Below, piece after piece: positions 1 through 6,331 of a stretch of DNA of 10,818 bases (the first letter of the stretch is position 1; each line of letters opens with the position of its first letter). Source of the DNA: Desulfobacterales bacterium (GTDB lineage Bacteria; Desulfobacterota; Desulfobacteria; Desulfobacterales; UBA5852); the NCBI GenBank assembly GCA_030066455.1, contig JASJBQ010000128.1, forward strand, positions 1 to 10,818. Direction: 5' to 3'. The translations under genes were made by a program, and so were the position numbers. The notes beneath the pieces were generated by a model that made no database searches, was not told the origin of the DNA, and was given only the letters and a program-made list of their open reading frames with translations.

Positions 1-636
1 GCCAACATGTCGCCGGTTTCTTTTACGTTCATCCAGACCGCTATGGGAAGCCATAATGCCGTGGCACCCGAGTACTCGGTTGAAAAACCGGTGGAAAACA
101 ATCTGAAACGAATCGCGCGCTTGACCCGGAAAGAATTTGGCGACGAGCCATTTGACATCATTTCCCATTCACTTGGCGGCATTATCGCCATTTTACTCTT
201 GAGAACAAGATTGCATATCGAGAGGATTGTTACCCTATCGACACCTTTGGGCGGATCGGAGGCCGCGGCTTCTCTCCGCTACATGTATCCGCGGTATCAG
301 CTCTACAAGGATATCGCCCCCAGTTCGGATATCATCAAAAAGGCCAATAACCAAAAACTGAAGGTTCCTGTCTTATCGGTTATCACCACAGGCGGTAACA
401 ACAGCCTACCGTTCATGAAGGAGGACAACGACACCATCGTGACGGTGGCTTCGCAAACCGTTTCGGACAATCCGGAATTCTATTATGTCGACCTGAATCA
501 CTTTGAAGTGTTGTTATCAGAAGAAGTTGCGGATAAGATCAAATTATTCCTGGATCGCAAAAGCAAGCGGAAAGGTATGCTTCCCAATGCTGCGATGAAG
601 GGCTTGCTGTCGCGGGTGAGATCACTTGTTAGATGA
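1..636 (+). CDS. Alpha/beta-hydrolase (lipase/acyltransferase-like), 5' end outside window
   Basis: The frame is open from base 1 to a TGA at 634-636. The first ATG is at 7-9, with no ribosome binding site visible in the 6 bases before it. Counted from that Met (209 residues), the nucleophile elbow HSLGG puts the catalytic Ser at 55. A plausible Asp is D142, in a DNDTIVT stretch, and a plausible His is H165, in LNHFEV. Together they form a Ser-Asp-His triad in the usual order. The N-terminal strand with the oxyanion-hole HG motif, expected before the elbow, is missing, so the gene very probably begins left of the window. The tail after residue 183 is rich in Lys and Arg. Hydrolysis of an ester or lipid is likely from the fold; the substrate cannot be told. 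The gene appears more A+T-rich than those to its right. It converges on the DUF3999 gene. Fold confidence is high, function low. Confidence 0.8.
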   Translation, partial: ANMSPVSFTFIQTAMGSHNAVAPEYSVEKPVENNLKRIARLTRKEFGDEPFDIISHSLGGIIAILLLRTRLHIERIVTLSTPLGGSEAAASLRYMYPRYQLYKDIAPSSDIIKKANNQKLKVPVLSVITTGGNNSLPFMKEDNDTIVTVASQTVSDNPEFYYVDLNHFEVLLSEEVADKIKLFLDRKSKRKGMLPNAAMKGLLSRVRSLVR

Positions 637-656
637 AACTGAAAACATTTAGTTGG

Positions 657-684
657 CCGCAGATTGGCACAGATGAACGCAGAT
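657..684. repeat. Short CAGAT-type intergenic repeat, period 10
   Basis: CAGAT occurs at 660-664, 670-674 and 680-684, exactly 10 bases apart, within CCGCAGATTGGCACAGATGA and the bases that follow. Sequences of the form CGCAGATGAACGCAGAT are familiar as dispersed intergenic repeats in many environmental bacteria. That is recalled knowledge, not tested here. The copy sits just past the hydrolase stop codon. Confidence 0.5.
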
Positions 685-746
685 CAAGCCTTAACACCCT
701 TATTCCTCACGCGAATACACCTGCTATATTGAAACGGCTAACTGCA

Positions 747-790
747 TTTCTCACGCAGAGACGCTAAGGCGCAGAGAACTGCCAAGAACT
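747..790. repeat. Short CGCAGAG-type intergenic repeat, period 16
   Basis: CGCAGAG occurs at 754-760 and again at 770-776, with ACGCTAAGG between. The flanks (TTTCTCACGCAGAGACGC, then a GAACTGCCAAGAACTG run with a repeated GAACTG) match the TTTCTCGCAAAGACGC style of dispersed intergenic repeat seen in many genomes (recalled, not searched). It has no coding potential. Confidence 0.45.
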
Positions 791-908
791 GACAAAACAG
801 TTTGAATTTCTGATTCGGGTGATGCAGGAACGGCCGGGCAAAAAAACAGCCTGGTATTGTCAAGCGTGCAGCCCCATTTTGTGCCCGAAGAAATAAAGAT
901 CGAAGACG

Positions 909-2303
909 TTAGCCGCCGGCCGCCTCGTTCATTCCCCTGGCCAAGCTTAAAGCTATCCAGGCCACCAGGCCGACGCCGAGGATCAGGACGCCCCACAAAA
1001 TCCATTTCCGCCAGGGCGGCGGAGGCAGCTCAGGTACCAGCAGGTCGGGGCCGCCGAGCACGATCCGGGGCAGCAGGGCCGCCTCTTTGATCAGGGATTC
1101 TTCCTCGGAACCCATGACGGCGGTCAAAAGATCGGAAGCGCGGCCGGCATGTGGCTCTTCCCCCAACCGCGCCGAGCCGTAGGCCAGCATGAACGGGCCC
1201 TCTCCCCGTGCGACAAAGACCAGTTCATGGGGCAACCAGCCCAGCTCCGCTTTGGGGGGATCGGCCGAGCCATCGCCCGTACCCTCTTCGATCTCCACCC
1301 GCCAGTATCGGTTCGTCGTCGAAGCGAACGCGAGCGTATTTTGAATCCGTGCCTCCGCTTCAAACCGGAGGTCGTAAATCAAGTCTTTCTGGCGGAAAGT
1401 CCAATCGGCATCCAAATCCGGCCTTGAATAAACCCGAGCTTGGGCCAGGGTATTGCGGTCGTCAAAATGCAGTCTCAGTCGATCCGCGGGGAAATGGGCA
1501 GCGCTGTCGTATTCAAATGCCTGGGCACCCCTTGTGGGCGCTTTAACGGCCGTCGTGCTTGAAAACGTTGCCCACGCGCGCACAGGTTCGAGCTTCTTGC
1601 TTTTTCTTATGGCGGTGATTTTTTCCACCGTTATTCTGTTTTGCGTGCTCGGCCAGGACAGCCGGAGATAACCGCCCCCCTGGGCATGCAGAGGGATTTT
1701 GGTTTTGCTGATCCGATGACCGCTGTACTGCATCAGGGCTAAGGTCGCTTTGGGAACGATGGTGGTCCAATGGGTCAGGTCATGACTGCTGGCCAGCGAG
1801 ACGGTGGCAACGTTGTCCGCCTTATCGGACTGCCAGGCGATATCGAGTTCGTCGATGCGGAATTCGTGCTTGCTGGCGTCGATGATATAGCCGACCAGCT
1901 CTTGCTTATTTCCACCTTTGGCCTCCTCGGATTGCACATCGATGATGGCGCCGTCCAGGCCCTTTTCGACCCGCACCGAAAGGCCCTCCGAGCCGCTGCT
2001 GGCATCCTGGCGGTAGAGCGGAAAAATCGGCAGGGCGTTATGTACGACCAGTTCTTCGTTCAGTTTGGGGGGGCGCCGCAGGACATGCGGGACGGCCGTT
2101 CCGGCGCTGTTGAATATCCGGATATCGCCAAGGTCACCGCGCGTCACGGCGACGTAAACGTCCTGTGGGAGCTCCAGGCGATAAACGGCTCCCTTGGCTG
2201 TGAGGGACAGGGGCCGGCCGTAGGCAAAATCATCGAGCTCGACCGTCGCCGCCGCTGCAGGCGGCAGCATGAGCAGAACCATTAACAGGAGCAGATTTTT
2301 CAT
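909..2303 (-). CDS. DUF3999 family protein, secreted and C-terminally membrane-anchored
   Basis: This 464-residue protein matches the DUF3999 family, whose function is unknown. It starts MKNLLLLMVLLMLPPAAAA, a clear Sec signal peptide with likely cleavage near residue 19. A long, mainly beta-type extracytoplasmic region follows, and a Pro-rich linker (PPPPW) leads into one C-terminal transmembrane helix at about 434-454, with a short tail. The bulk should therefore be periplasmic and anchored at its C-terminus. The ATG at 2303-2301 is chosen because the signal peptide begins there and CCAGGA lies just upstream (complement of 2311-2316). The longer open frame up to 2846 would overlap the DUF2339 gene out of frame and has no protein-like character. 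The start overlaps the upstream stop by 4 bp (ATGA), which implies translational coupling. From recall, this family commonly follows DUF2339 genes, so the two products probably act together. No catalytic motif is recognised. Confidence 0.85.
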   Translation of the reverse strand: MKNLLLLMVLLMLPPAAAATVELDDFAYGRPLSLTAKGAVYRLELPQDVYVAVTRGDLGDIRIFNSAGTAVPHVLRRPPKLNEELVVHNALPIFPLYRQDASSGSEGLSVRVEKGLDGAIIDVQSEEAKGGNKQELVGYIIDASKHEFRIDELDIAWQSDKADNVATVSLASSHDLTHWTTIVPKATLALMQYSGHRISKTKIPLHAQGGGYLRLSWPSTQNRITVEKITAIRKSKKLEPVRAWATFSSTTAVKAPTRGAQAFEYDSAAHFPADRLRLHFDDRNTLAQARVYSRPDLDADWTFRQKDLIYDLRFEAEARIQNTLAFASTTNRYWRVEIEEGTGDGSADPPKAELGWLPHELVFVARGEGPFMLAYGSARLGEEPHAGRASDLLTAVMGSEEESLIKEAALLPRIVLGGPDLLVPELPPPPWRKWILWGVLILGVGLVAWIALSLARGMNEAAGG

Positions 2304-5035
2304 TCGGCTTTCCTGGTGCGGGAAGGTGGCAGGGGTGAAGAATAACCCATCAACAGCATGAGCGAACCCACGCCGATAAAAGAAACGATCCGGGCGACGG
2401 TTCCGGTACCGGCGAGATCGACAAAAAACAGCTTGATCACCACCAGAGCCAAAATCGTGGCGCCGGCAATCCAGGCCGGGCGGTTGTCCTTTTTGGTGGA
2501 GCCAAACGTCACCACCAGAGCGATCACGCCCCACAGAATGGAAATGGCGGCCTGGAAAAGAACCGATCGATACAGGCCGGCAAAGGAATAGGCTATGAAT
2601 CCCCAGTGGTGAATCGTCCGGGCAACGGTGGCGTTGATCAGCAGGAACCCGGCGCCCCAGATAATCATTTTCAAAACGCCGCTGTCCATGTTGCGCTCGG
2701 GCCTGTGGAGCCATTCGGCCTGGCGGCGCACCCAGATGTGCACAATCAGAAGCAGATAGATCTGGGACAGTTCGATGGGGTTTAAAAGCGGCAGGAAGGG
2801 CAACGGCGTGGGGTCGCCGTTGTAGATATTGACCACGACGGCCCAAATGAACAGGTAGGCTATCAGCGGAGCGGCGCCTGTCCGCAAGTAGGCATCCGGG
2901 AATCGTCCCACCGGCCAGCGCAGACGCTCACCCTGAGCCTGCAGCACGAGCATCATCGAGCCCGGTACGAGACCCAGGATGCAGTAGAACCAGGTAGGCC
3001 CTTCCGGAACCCATACATCGACCCAATAAGCGCTTTCCGCAGTAATGACGAGCATCAAAAGCCAGAGGGCGCCCTGGTGCCACAGGGGCACCATCTTTGC
3101 GGGCCAGTTGGTTTCACATTTAAAAAGGAGGCGGTACTGGGCGCCGGTGGCGAGGCACCAAGCCAGTGATCCAAAGCGGGCAAACAGATGCCCATCGCCG
3201 ATCTCGCTGAAATGGTAAATGCAGGCGATGGCCATCATGGGCAGGAGAAGGATGCTTGGAAAAGATAGTTGCTTCCAGTCCAGGCGACGACTGACCAGAT
3301 CCAGGATCAGGAAGCTGGCGGCCGCATGGATAAGCAGCACGGCTTCACTGTCCCGCCAGGCCACGAAACGGTATATCTCGTGCCATGCCGCGCCGAACCA
3401 CCACAAGAGCCCCCATGCCATTAAGGGTATCGCGGCTTGGCGCTCCCAGGGATACAGGGTTTTACTTCGCCGGGTGATATACCAGCTCGAGAAGAGACTG
3501 GTCAGGCTGATCAAAGCAGCTCCGGTCCAGATGCTGTTGAGAATGGGCATCTGGGCGGCTGGCTGGTAGACGGCCACCAGAAAGGCAATCGCCGCCCCGA
3601 CCTGGAGCAGGGTTCCGAACAGGCGCGGTAAAAGACGGTCCTGCCGAATACCGACCCAGAGAATTGCGGCGCCCTCGAGAGCCCAGGCAGCGGAAGTCCA
3701 GCGACCATCGAGGGCCAAGGGGATCGCCAGGCTGGCAAATACCACCCCCAACGCCAGGAACGATTCGGTCAGCATGCGCAAATCGTTTTTCTGCCGTCGC
3801 CAAAGGATCGAAGCCAGTCCGCAGTAGAACAGACCGAGGCTCAAAGCGCTGATGGCCAGACCATAGGGGAAATCGCGCACGAGGCCGTACTGCAGACCAA
3901 AGGCGACCAGCGGGGTGCCAAAAACCAGTGTGCCGTCGACATAGCCTTTGAGTTGAAGCGGCTGGCGCAGGGCGAACAAAACGGCGATGGTCACATAAAA
4001 AAGAAAAAAGAGGATCAGGAAGGGTTCGGTGCTGGAAAAATAGAGGGGCTGATAATAGCGGCCGCCCCACAAGGAGGCGATGCCGAAGGTGGACACAAAT
4101 CCGATCAGGTTTAGCTCTCGCCAGGCCTTGAACCAGGCAATGCCGGCAATCCCGAGATTGAGCAGGGCGTAATAGGAAAAAAGAACCACATGGCTGCCAC
4201 TGCCGGTGGACATCAACACCGGGGCCAGGAACCCGCCCACGATGCCGCACACGGCCAGGTACCTGGCATCCTGGAGCACGGCCAGGATGGCAGATAAAAC
4301 AACCAGGGCAAACATCACCACAAAAGAAAACCCATAGGGCAGCAGATGGTAGAAACGCGCGGCCGCATAGACCGTGAGATAGAGCACACCCACGCCCCCT
4401 CCCTGCAGCAGGAGGCCATAGATCTTGCGGCGGGTCCTCAGGCGCCAGCCAGTGAAGAGCAAAGCGAGACCACCTGCAAACACGACGATCAAACGAAATT
4501 CAATGGGCACCAGATTGCGCTGGGCAGCGTATTTGAGAAGAAAGGCGACGCCGAAAAAAAGAACGATGACACCGATCTTGGTGACAACGTTGCCGGTGGT
4601 AAAATAGGTTTTTACACAGTCGCCGATACGCGTGAATAAATCTTCCCCGGCGTCCTCCTTGTTGGGCGGAGCTTTATCCTGTGCCCCCTGAAGCCAGCGA
4701 TAGGCGGCGGGCCGTGGTGAAGACGCGTCGGCGGACTCGGCCGGCGCGCCCGTGGATGCGGCGGTTTTCGGGTGGATGGGTGTTGGGCCCGGTTCGGCAG
4801 GTTCCGGTGCCGCAGCGGTCGGGCTCGGCGGAGTACTCGTTGCGGCTTTTGCAGTTTGCGGGTCGGGCGTTTGGGGCATTTCCTCCGACCGCGTTTCCAG
4901 GGCGTTTAGTTTCTTACGCAGATTGAAGATTTCAGCGACCATCAGCCCCAAGGCCAGGCCATACAGTGAAAGTGAAACTTCCGAGACGGCGCTTCCGACA
5001 AGCCATCCGATGGCACCTGAAATAAGATAGACCAC
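2300..5035 (-). CDS. DUF2339 family polytopic membrane protein
   Basis: This 911-residue protein is recognised as DUF2339, a very hydrophobic inner-membrane family with no established function. Residues 1-36 are hydrophobic. Residues 37-52 form a short charged, probably coiled stretch (FNLRKKLNALETRSEE). Residues 53-110 are a Pro/Ala/Thr-rich linker. From about 145 (YFTTGNVVTKIG) to 905 there are successive transmembrane helices, probably more than 20. Stretches typical of the family are FFGVAFLLKYAA (160-171), LLLQGGGVGVLYLTVYAA (208-225) and GGFLAPVLMSTGSGSHV (267-283). The start is GTG at 5035-5033, with a strong AAGGGGAG site 7 bases upstream. The gene is the first of a two-gene operon with DUF3999. 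Loss of the linker would not break a known motif, and the length is usual for the family. Family assignment is firm; any role in envelope maintenance or transport is inference. Confidence 0.9.
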   Translation of the reverse strand: MVYLISGAIGWLVGSAVSEVSLSLYGLALGLMVAEIFNLRKKLNALETRSEEMPQTPDPQTAKAATSTPPSPTAAAPEPAEPGPTPIHPKTAASTGAPAESADASSPRPAAYRWLQGAQDKAPPNKEDAGEDLFTRIGDCVKTYFTTGNVVTKIGVIVLFFGVAFLLKYAAQRNLVPIEFRLIVVFAGGLALLFTGWRLRTRRKIYGLLLQGGGVGVLYLTVYAAARFYHLLPYGFSFVVMFALVVLSAILAVLQDARYLAVCGIVGGFLAPVLMSTGSGSHVVLFSYYALLNLGIAGIAWFKAWRELNLIGFVSTFGIASLWGGRYYQPLYFSSTEPFLILFFLFYVTIAVLFALRQPLQLKGYVDGTLVFGTPLVAFGLQYGLVRDFPYGLAISALSLGLFYCGLASILWRRQKNDLRMLTESFLALGVVFASLAIPLALDGRWTSAAWALEGAAILWVGIRQDRLLPRLFGTLLQVGAAIAFLVAVYQPAAQMPILNSIWTGAALISLTSLFSSWYITRRSKTLYPWERQAAIPLMAWGLLWWFGAAWHEIYRFVAWRDSEAVLLIHAAASFLILDLVSRRLDWKQLSFPSILLLPMMAIACIYHFSEIGDGHLFARFGSLAWCLATGAQYRLLFKCETNWPAKMVPLWHQGALWLLMLVITAESAYWVDVWVPEGPTWFYCILGLVPGSMMLVLQAQGERLRWPVGRFPDAYLRTGAAPLIAYLFIWAVVVNIYNGDPTPLPFLPLLNPIELSQIYLLLIVHIWVRRQAEWLHRPERNMDSGVLKMIIWGAGFLLINATVARTIHHWGFIAYSFAGLYRSVLFQAAISILWGVIALVVTFGSTKKDNRPAWIAGATILALVVIKLFFVDLAGTGTVARIVSFIGVGSLMLLMGYSSPLPPSRTRKAE

Positions 5036-5042
5036 GGTCGAT

Positions 5043-5050
5043 CTCCCCTT
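5043..5050 (-). promoter_or_regulatory. Ribosome binding site for the DUF2339 gene
   Basis: Read on the minus strand this is AAGGGGAG, ending 7 bases before the GTG codon at 5035-5033. It supports GTG as the start, since no ATG is better placed. Confidence 0.7.
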
Positions 5051-5500
5051 CAGCTAAATCACAACTGCGCCTTTGAGCACCAATTCGATTGCTATCGTCT
5101 ACTTTCCTTTTCCGAACGCGATCGCCCGAGGCCGCTTCGGCCCGTCAACCCCGATTCGGGCCCCGGCGGCGCTCAGTTTCGAATACCTTCAGCCGGGATA
5201 AATAACGCTACCCTGAAATCAAAAGCGTTTGGCGAGGCGCACACGAGTGGATTTAGGCGAGATGCAAATTGACAATCTGTCGATCAATGGCTGTCCCCCG
5301 ACGCCCCTCACTTGCTCTTCGGCCTTTCGCTGCAGCCGGCCGAATGCAGAAAAAATGCGGAATATCATTTGGCCTTGCAGGTATGCAGCAAATGTAATGC
5401 CAAAAAGGATGTTGTCTTAAATAATGATAAATTACAGAATGTTAGGGTTGTCTAACGGGTATACCACGACGCCCGGCTGACAGATCTCGACACCCTGGCG

Positions 5501-5515
5501 TGACAGAAATTGTCA
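5501..5515. promoter_or_regulatory. Palindrome TGACA-N5-TGTCA, possible operator
   Basis: TGACAGAAATTGTCA is a perfect 5-bp inverted repeat with a 5-base spacer. A similar GACA-ATC-TGTC lies at 5271-5281, and a further TGACAGA at 5478-5484. The form suits a dimeric regulator, but no family consensus is matched and the sites are far from either gene start. Confidence 0.25.
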
Positions 5516-5554
5516 TCGGAATGGAGACATGCAATCTTATTAGGAACAGTTGTT

Positions 5555-5610
5555 AAGTGCCAACCTGGTGTGCAAGTCATACTAAAAATTTGTAATCGTT
5601 GTTGGCATTT
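5555..5610. repeat. Inverted repeat, 9 of 10 bases matching, 36-base spacer
   Basis: AAGTGCCAAC (5555-5564) and GTTGGCATTT (5601-5610) are complementary except for one position. The spacer is A+T-rich. It could be a looped operator, an RNA stem or a relic of an element; nothing decides between these. Confidence 0.3.
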
Positions 5611-5680
5611 CATGCGAACACACCGTTCCCGGTGCATCCATTCTGGCTTTCGGGTGGCATGATCAAAGCCTATCCAAGTA

Positions 5681-5830
5681 AGGCTCCTCCCGCAGAGCGG
5701 GAGACCTCAGGCAGTCCCCCGGAGGGAGGCGTGTCAATCTGTTGGGGGTTCAGCTTTTTCCCCTTTGTTCCGCGCCGAGCATCGGGAATACGGACGGAAA
5801 AAGCGCATCGGCTGTCTGAGCGAAGCGCGT
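5681..5830. repeat. G+C-rich hairpin block, possibly a dispersed non-coding element
   Basis: The block starts with a perfect 7-bp stem and 3-base loop, CTCCCGC-AGA-GCGGGAG (5687-5703). It continues through a C-run at 5716-5720 with a complementary G-run at 5744-5748, and ends in a branched GCGC...GCT...AGC...GCGC palindrome (5803-5828). Translated in one frame it gives a KAHRLSERSAFP-like string that I recall from spurious hypothetical proteins in other genomes, which fits a repeated non-coding element rather than a gene. Whether it is transcribed is unknown. Confidence 0.35.
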
Positions 5831-5854
5831 TTCCTGCCGCTGGTATTTATCATT

Positions 5855-5945
5855 CGGTGTCGGTATCGCTATCGGTATCGAAATCGTGTCTTTAGTGCGC
5901 CGATCGTTTTTTCGAGTTCCGATACCGATGCCGACCCCGATGGGG
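5855..5945. repeat. Opposed arrays of degenerate CGGTAT hexamers forming a large inverted repeat
   Basis: Five 6-base units run from 5855 to 5884 (CGGTGT, CGGTAT, CGCTAT, CGGTAT, CGAAAT). After about 31 bases the complementary unit appears from 5916 on (GTTCCG, ATACCG, ATGCCG, ACCCCG, ATGGGG). The two arms can pair imperfectly over 24-30 bases. A further stray copy, GCGATACCGATACAG, lies at 6218-6232. Period-6 GATACC arrays like this are, from recall, common between genes in some Desulfobacterota. Confidence 0.6.
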
Positions 5946-6044
5946 ATCCCACGTCTTCCTATCGTTCGTCCTCCAAGTGGAAGGAATGGAACCAGCTTTT
6001 TTGGAAAGCAAACCCCACCCCGAATCGTCAGAACCGCGCCGGGT

Positions 6045-6068
6045 CCTCCAACAGAGGTGGAGGGTTTT
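6045..6068 (+). terminator. Weak terminator-like hairpin
   Basis: CCTCCA (6045-6050) pairs with TGGAGG (6058-6063) around a 7-base loop, and GTTTT follows. The stem is short and the T-run brief, and there is no called gene upstream on this strand, so it may be incidental. Confidence 0.2.
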
Positions 6069-6203
6069 GACCAGAATCCAATACCCAGTAAAGCCTAATA
6101 AAATAGACGTCCTTACCAAATACCCTGCCTCATGCCGGATCCCAGCAGACGGGCTGCCTCGTGGGAAGCCCTCACAACCATAAACCGCCCGCGGCTGAGT
6201 TGA

Positions 6204-6231
6204 TTGACATACCCATTGCGATACCGATACA
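6204..6231 (+). promoter_or_regulatory. Possible sigma-70-type promoter for the channel gene
   Basis: A perfect TTGACA lies at 6204-6209, followed after 16 bases by GATACA at 6226-6231, which matches the -10 consensus at only 3 of 6 positions. It lies about 100 bases before the channel ATG. The -10 part falls inside a stray copy of the GATACC hexamer, so the repeat may have supplied it. Confidence 0.35.
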
Positions 6232-6331
6232 GTTGATAGGTCGCCGTGGGCTGCGATCGATGCCAGACAATGTGATCGAACGCCCATGTATCCCGTCACC
6301 ATCTACAGAACACTTTCAGGGGCGCGTAGCG

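Larger units (their letters stand above)
637..908. other. Intergenic gap between convergent genes
   Basis: This 272-bp gap separates the hydrolase stop from the DUF3999 stop. No credible gene is visible in it. It contains two repetitive stretches, annotated separately, and an imperfect hairpin around 833-855 (CCGGGC against GCCTGG, loop of A residues) that lacks a downstream T-run on either strand. A bidirectional terminator is expected here, but none with a classic form is seen. Confidence 0.6.
5036..6331. other. Long intergenic region between divergent transcription units
   Basis: About 1.3 kb separates the DUF2339 start (minus) from the channel start (plus). The short open frames here (for example 5229-5420 plus, 5452-5637 minus, 5599-5895 plus) have no recognisable domains, lack good ribosome binding sites, and run through repeats, so none is called as a gene. 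From left to right the region holds small TGACA/TGTC palindromes (5271-5281, 5501-5515), an A+T-rich patch at about 5400-5450, an inverted repeat (5555-5564/5601-5610), a G+C-rich hairpin block (5681-5830), opposed hexamer arrays (5855-5945), a small hairpin (6045-6063), and a probable promoter for the channel near 6204-6231. It may be a landing site for dispersed repeats. Confidence 0.6.

Noticed and set aside
833..855. Possible terminator between the converging hydrolase and DUF3999 genes
   Set aside because: The stem needs two G-T pairs and no T-run follows it on either strand; the A-run is in the loop.
1770..2285. 171-codon plus-strand open frame
   Set aside because: Antisense to DUF3999, no domain, produced by codon bias of the real gene on the other strand.
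2304..2846. Upstream extension of the DUF3999 reading frame
   Set aside because: It lies wholly inside the DUF2339 gene in another frame, has low-complexity Arg/Pro/His-rich composition, and the signal peptide begins at 2303.
3462..4250. 262-codon minus-strand open frame inside the DUF2339 gene
   Set aside because: It is an out-of-frame shadow of a well-recognised membrane protein and has Arg/Pro/His-rich unstructured composition.
5600..5616. Possible sigma-54 promoter (TTGGCATTTCATGC)
   Set aside because: The GG and GC elements are 8 bases apart instead of the required 10.
5452..5637. 61-codon minus-strand open frame in the long gap
   Set aside because: No ribosome binding site, no recognisable motif, and it spans the palindrome and inverted repeat.
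5855..5945. CRISPR-like array
   Set aside because: Units are 6 bases, degenerate and without spacers, and no cas gene is present.
6161..6331. N-terminal extension of the channel frame
   Set aside because: It passes through the hexamer repeat (reading IDIPIAIPI) and has no ribosome binding site; channel homologues begin close to the first helix.
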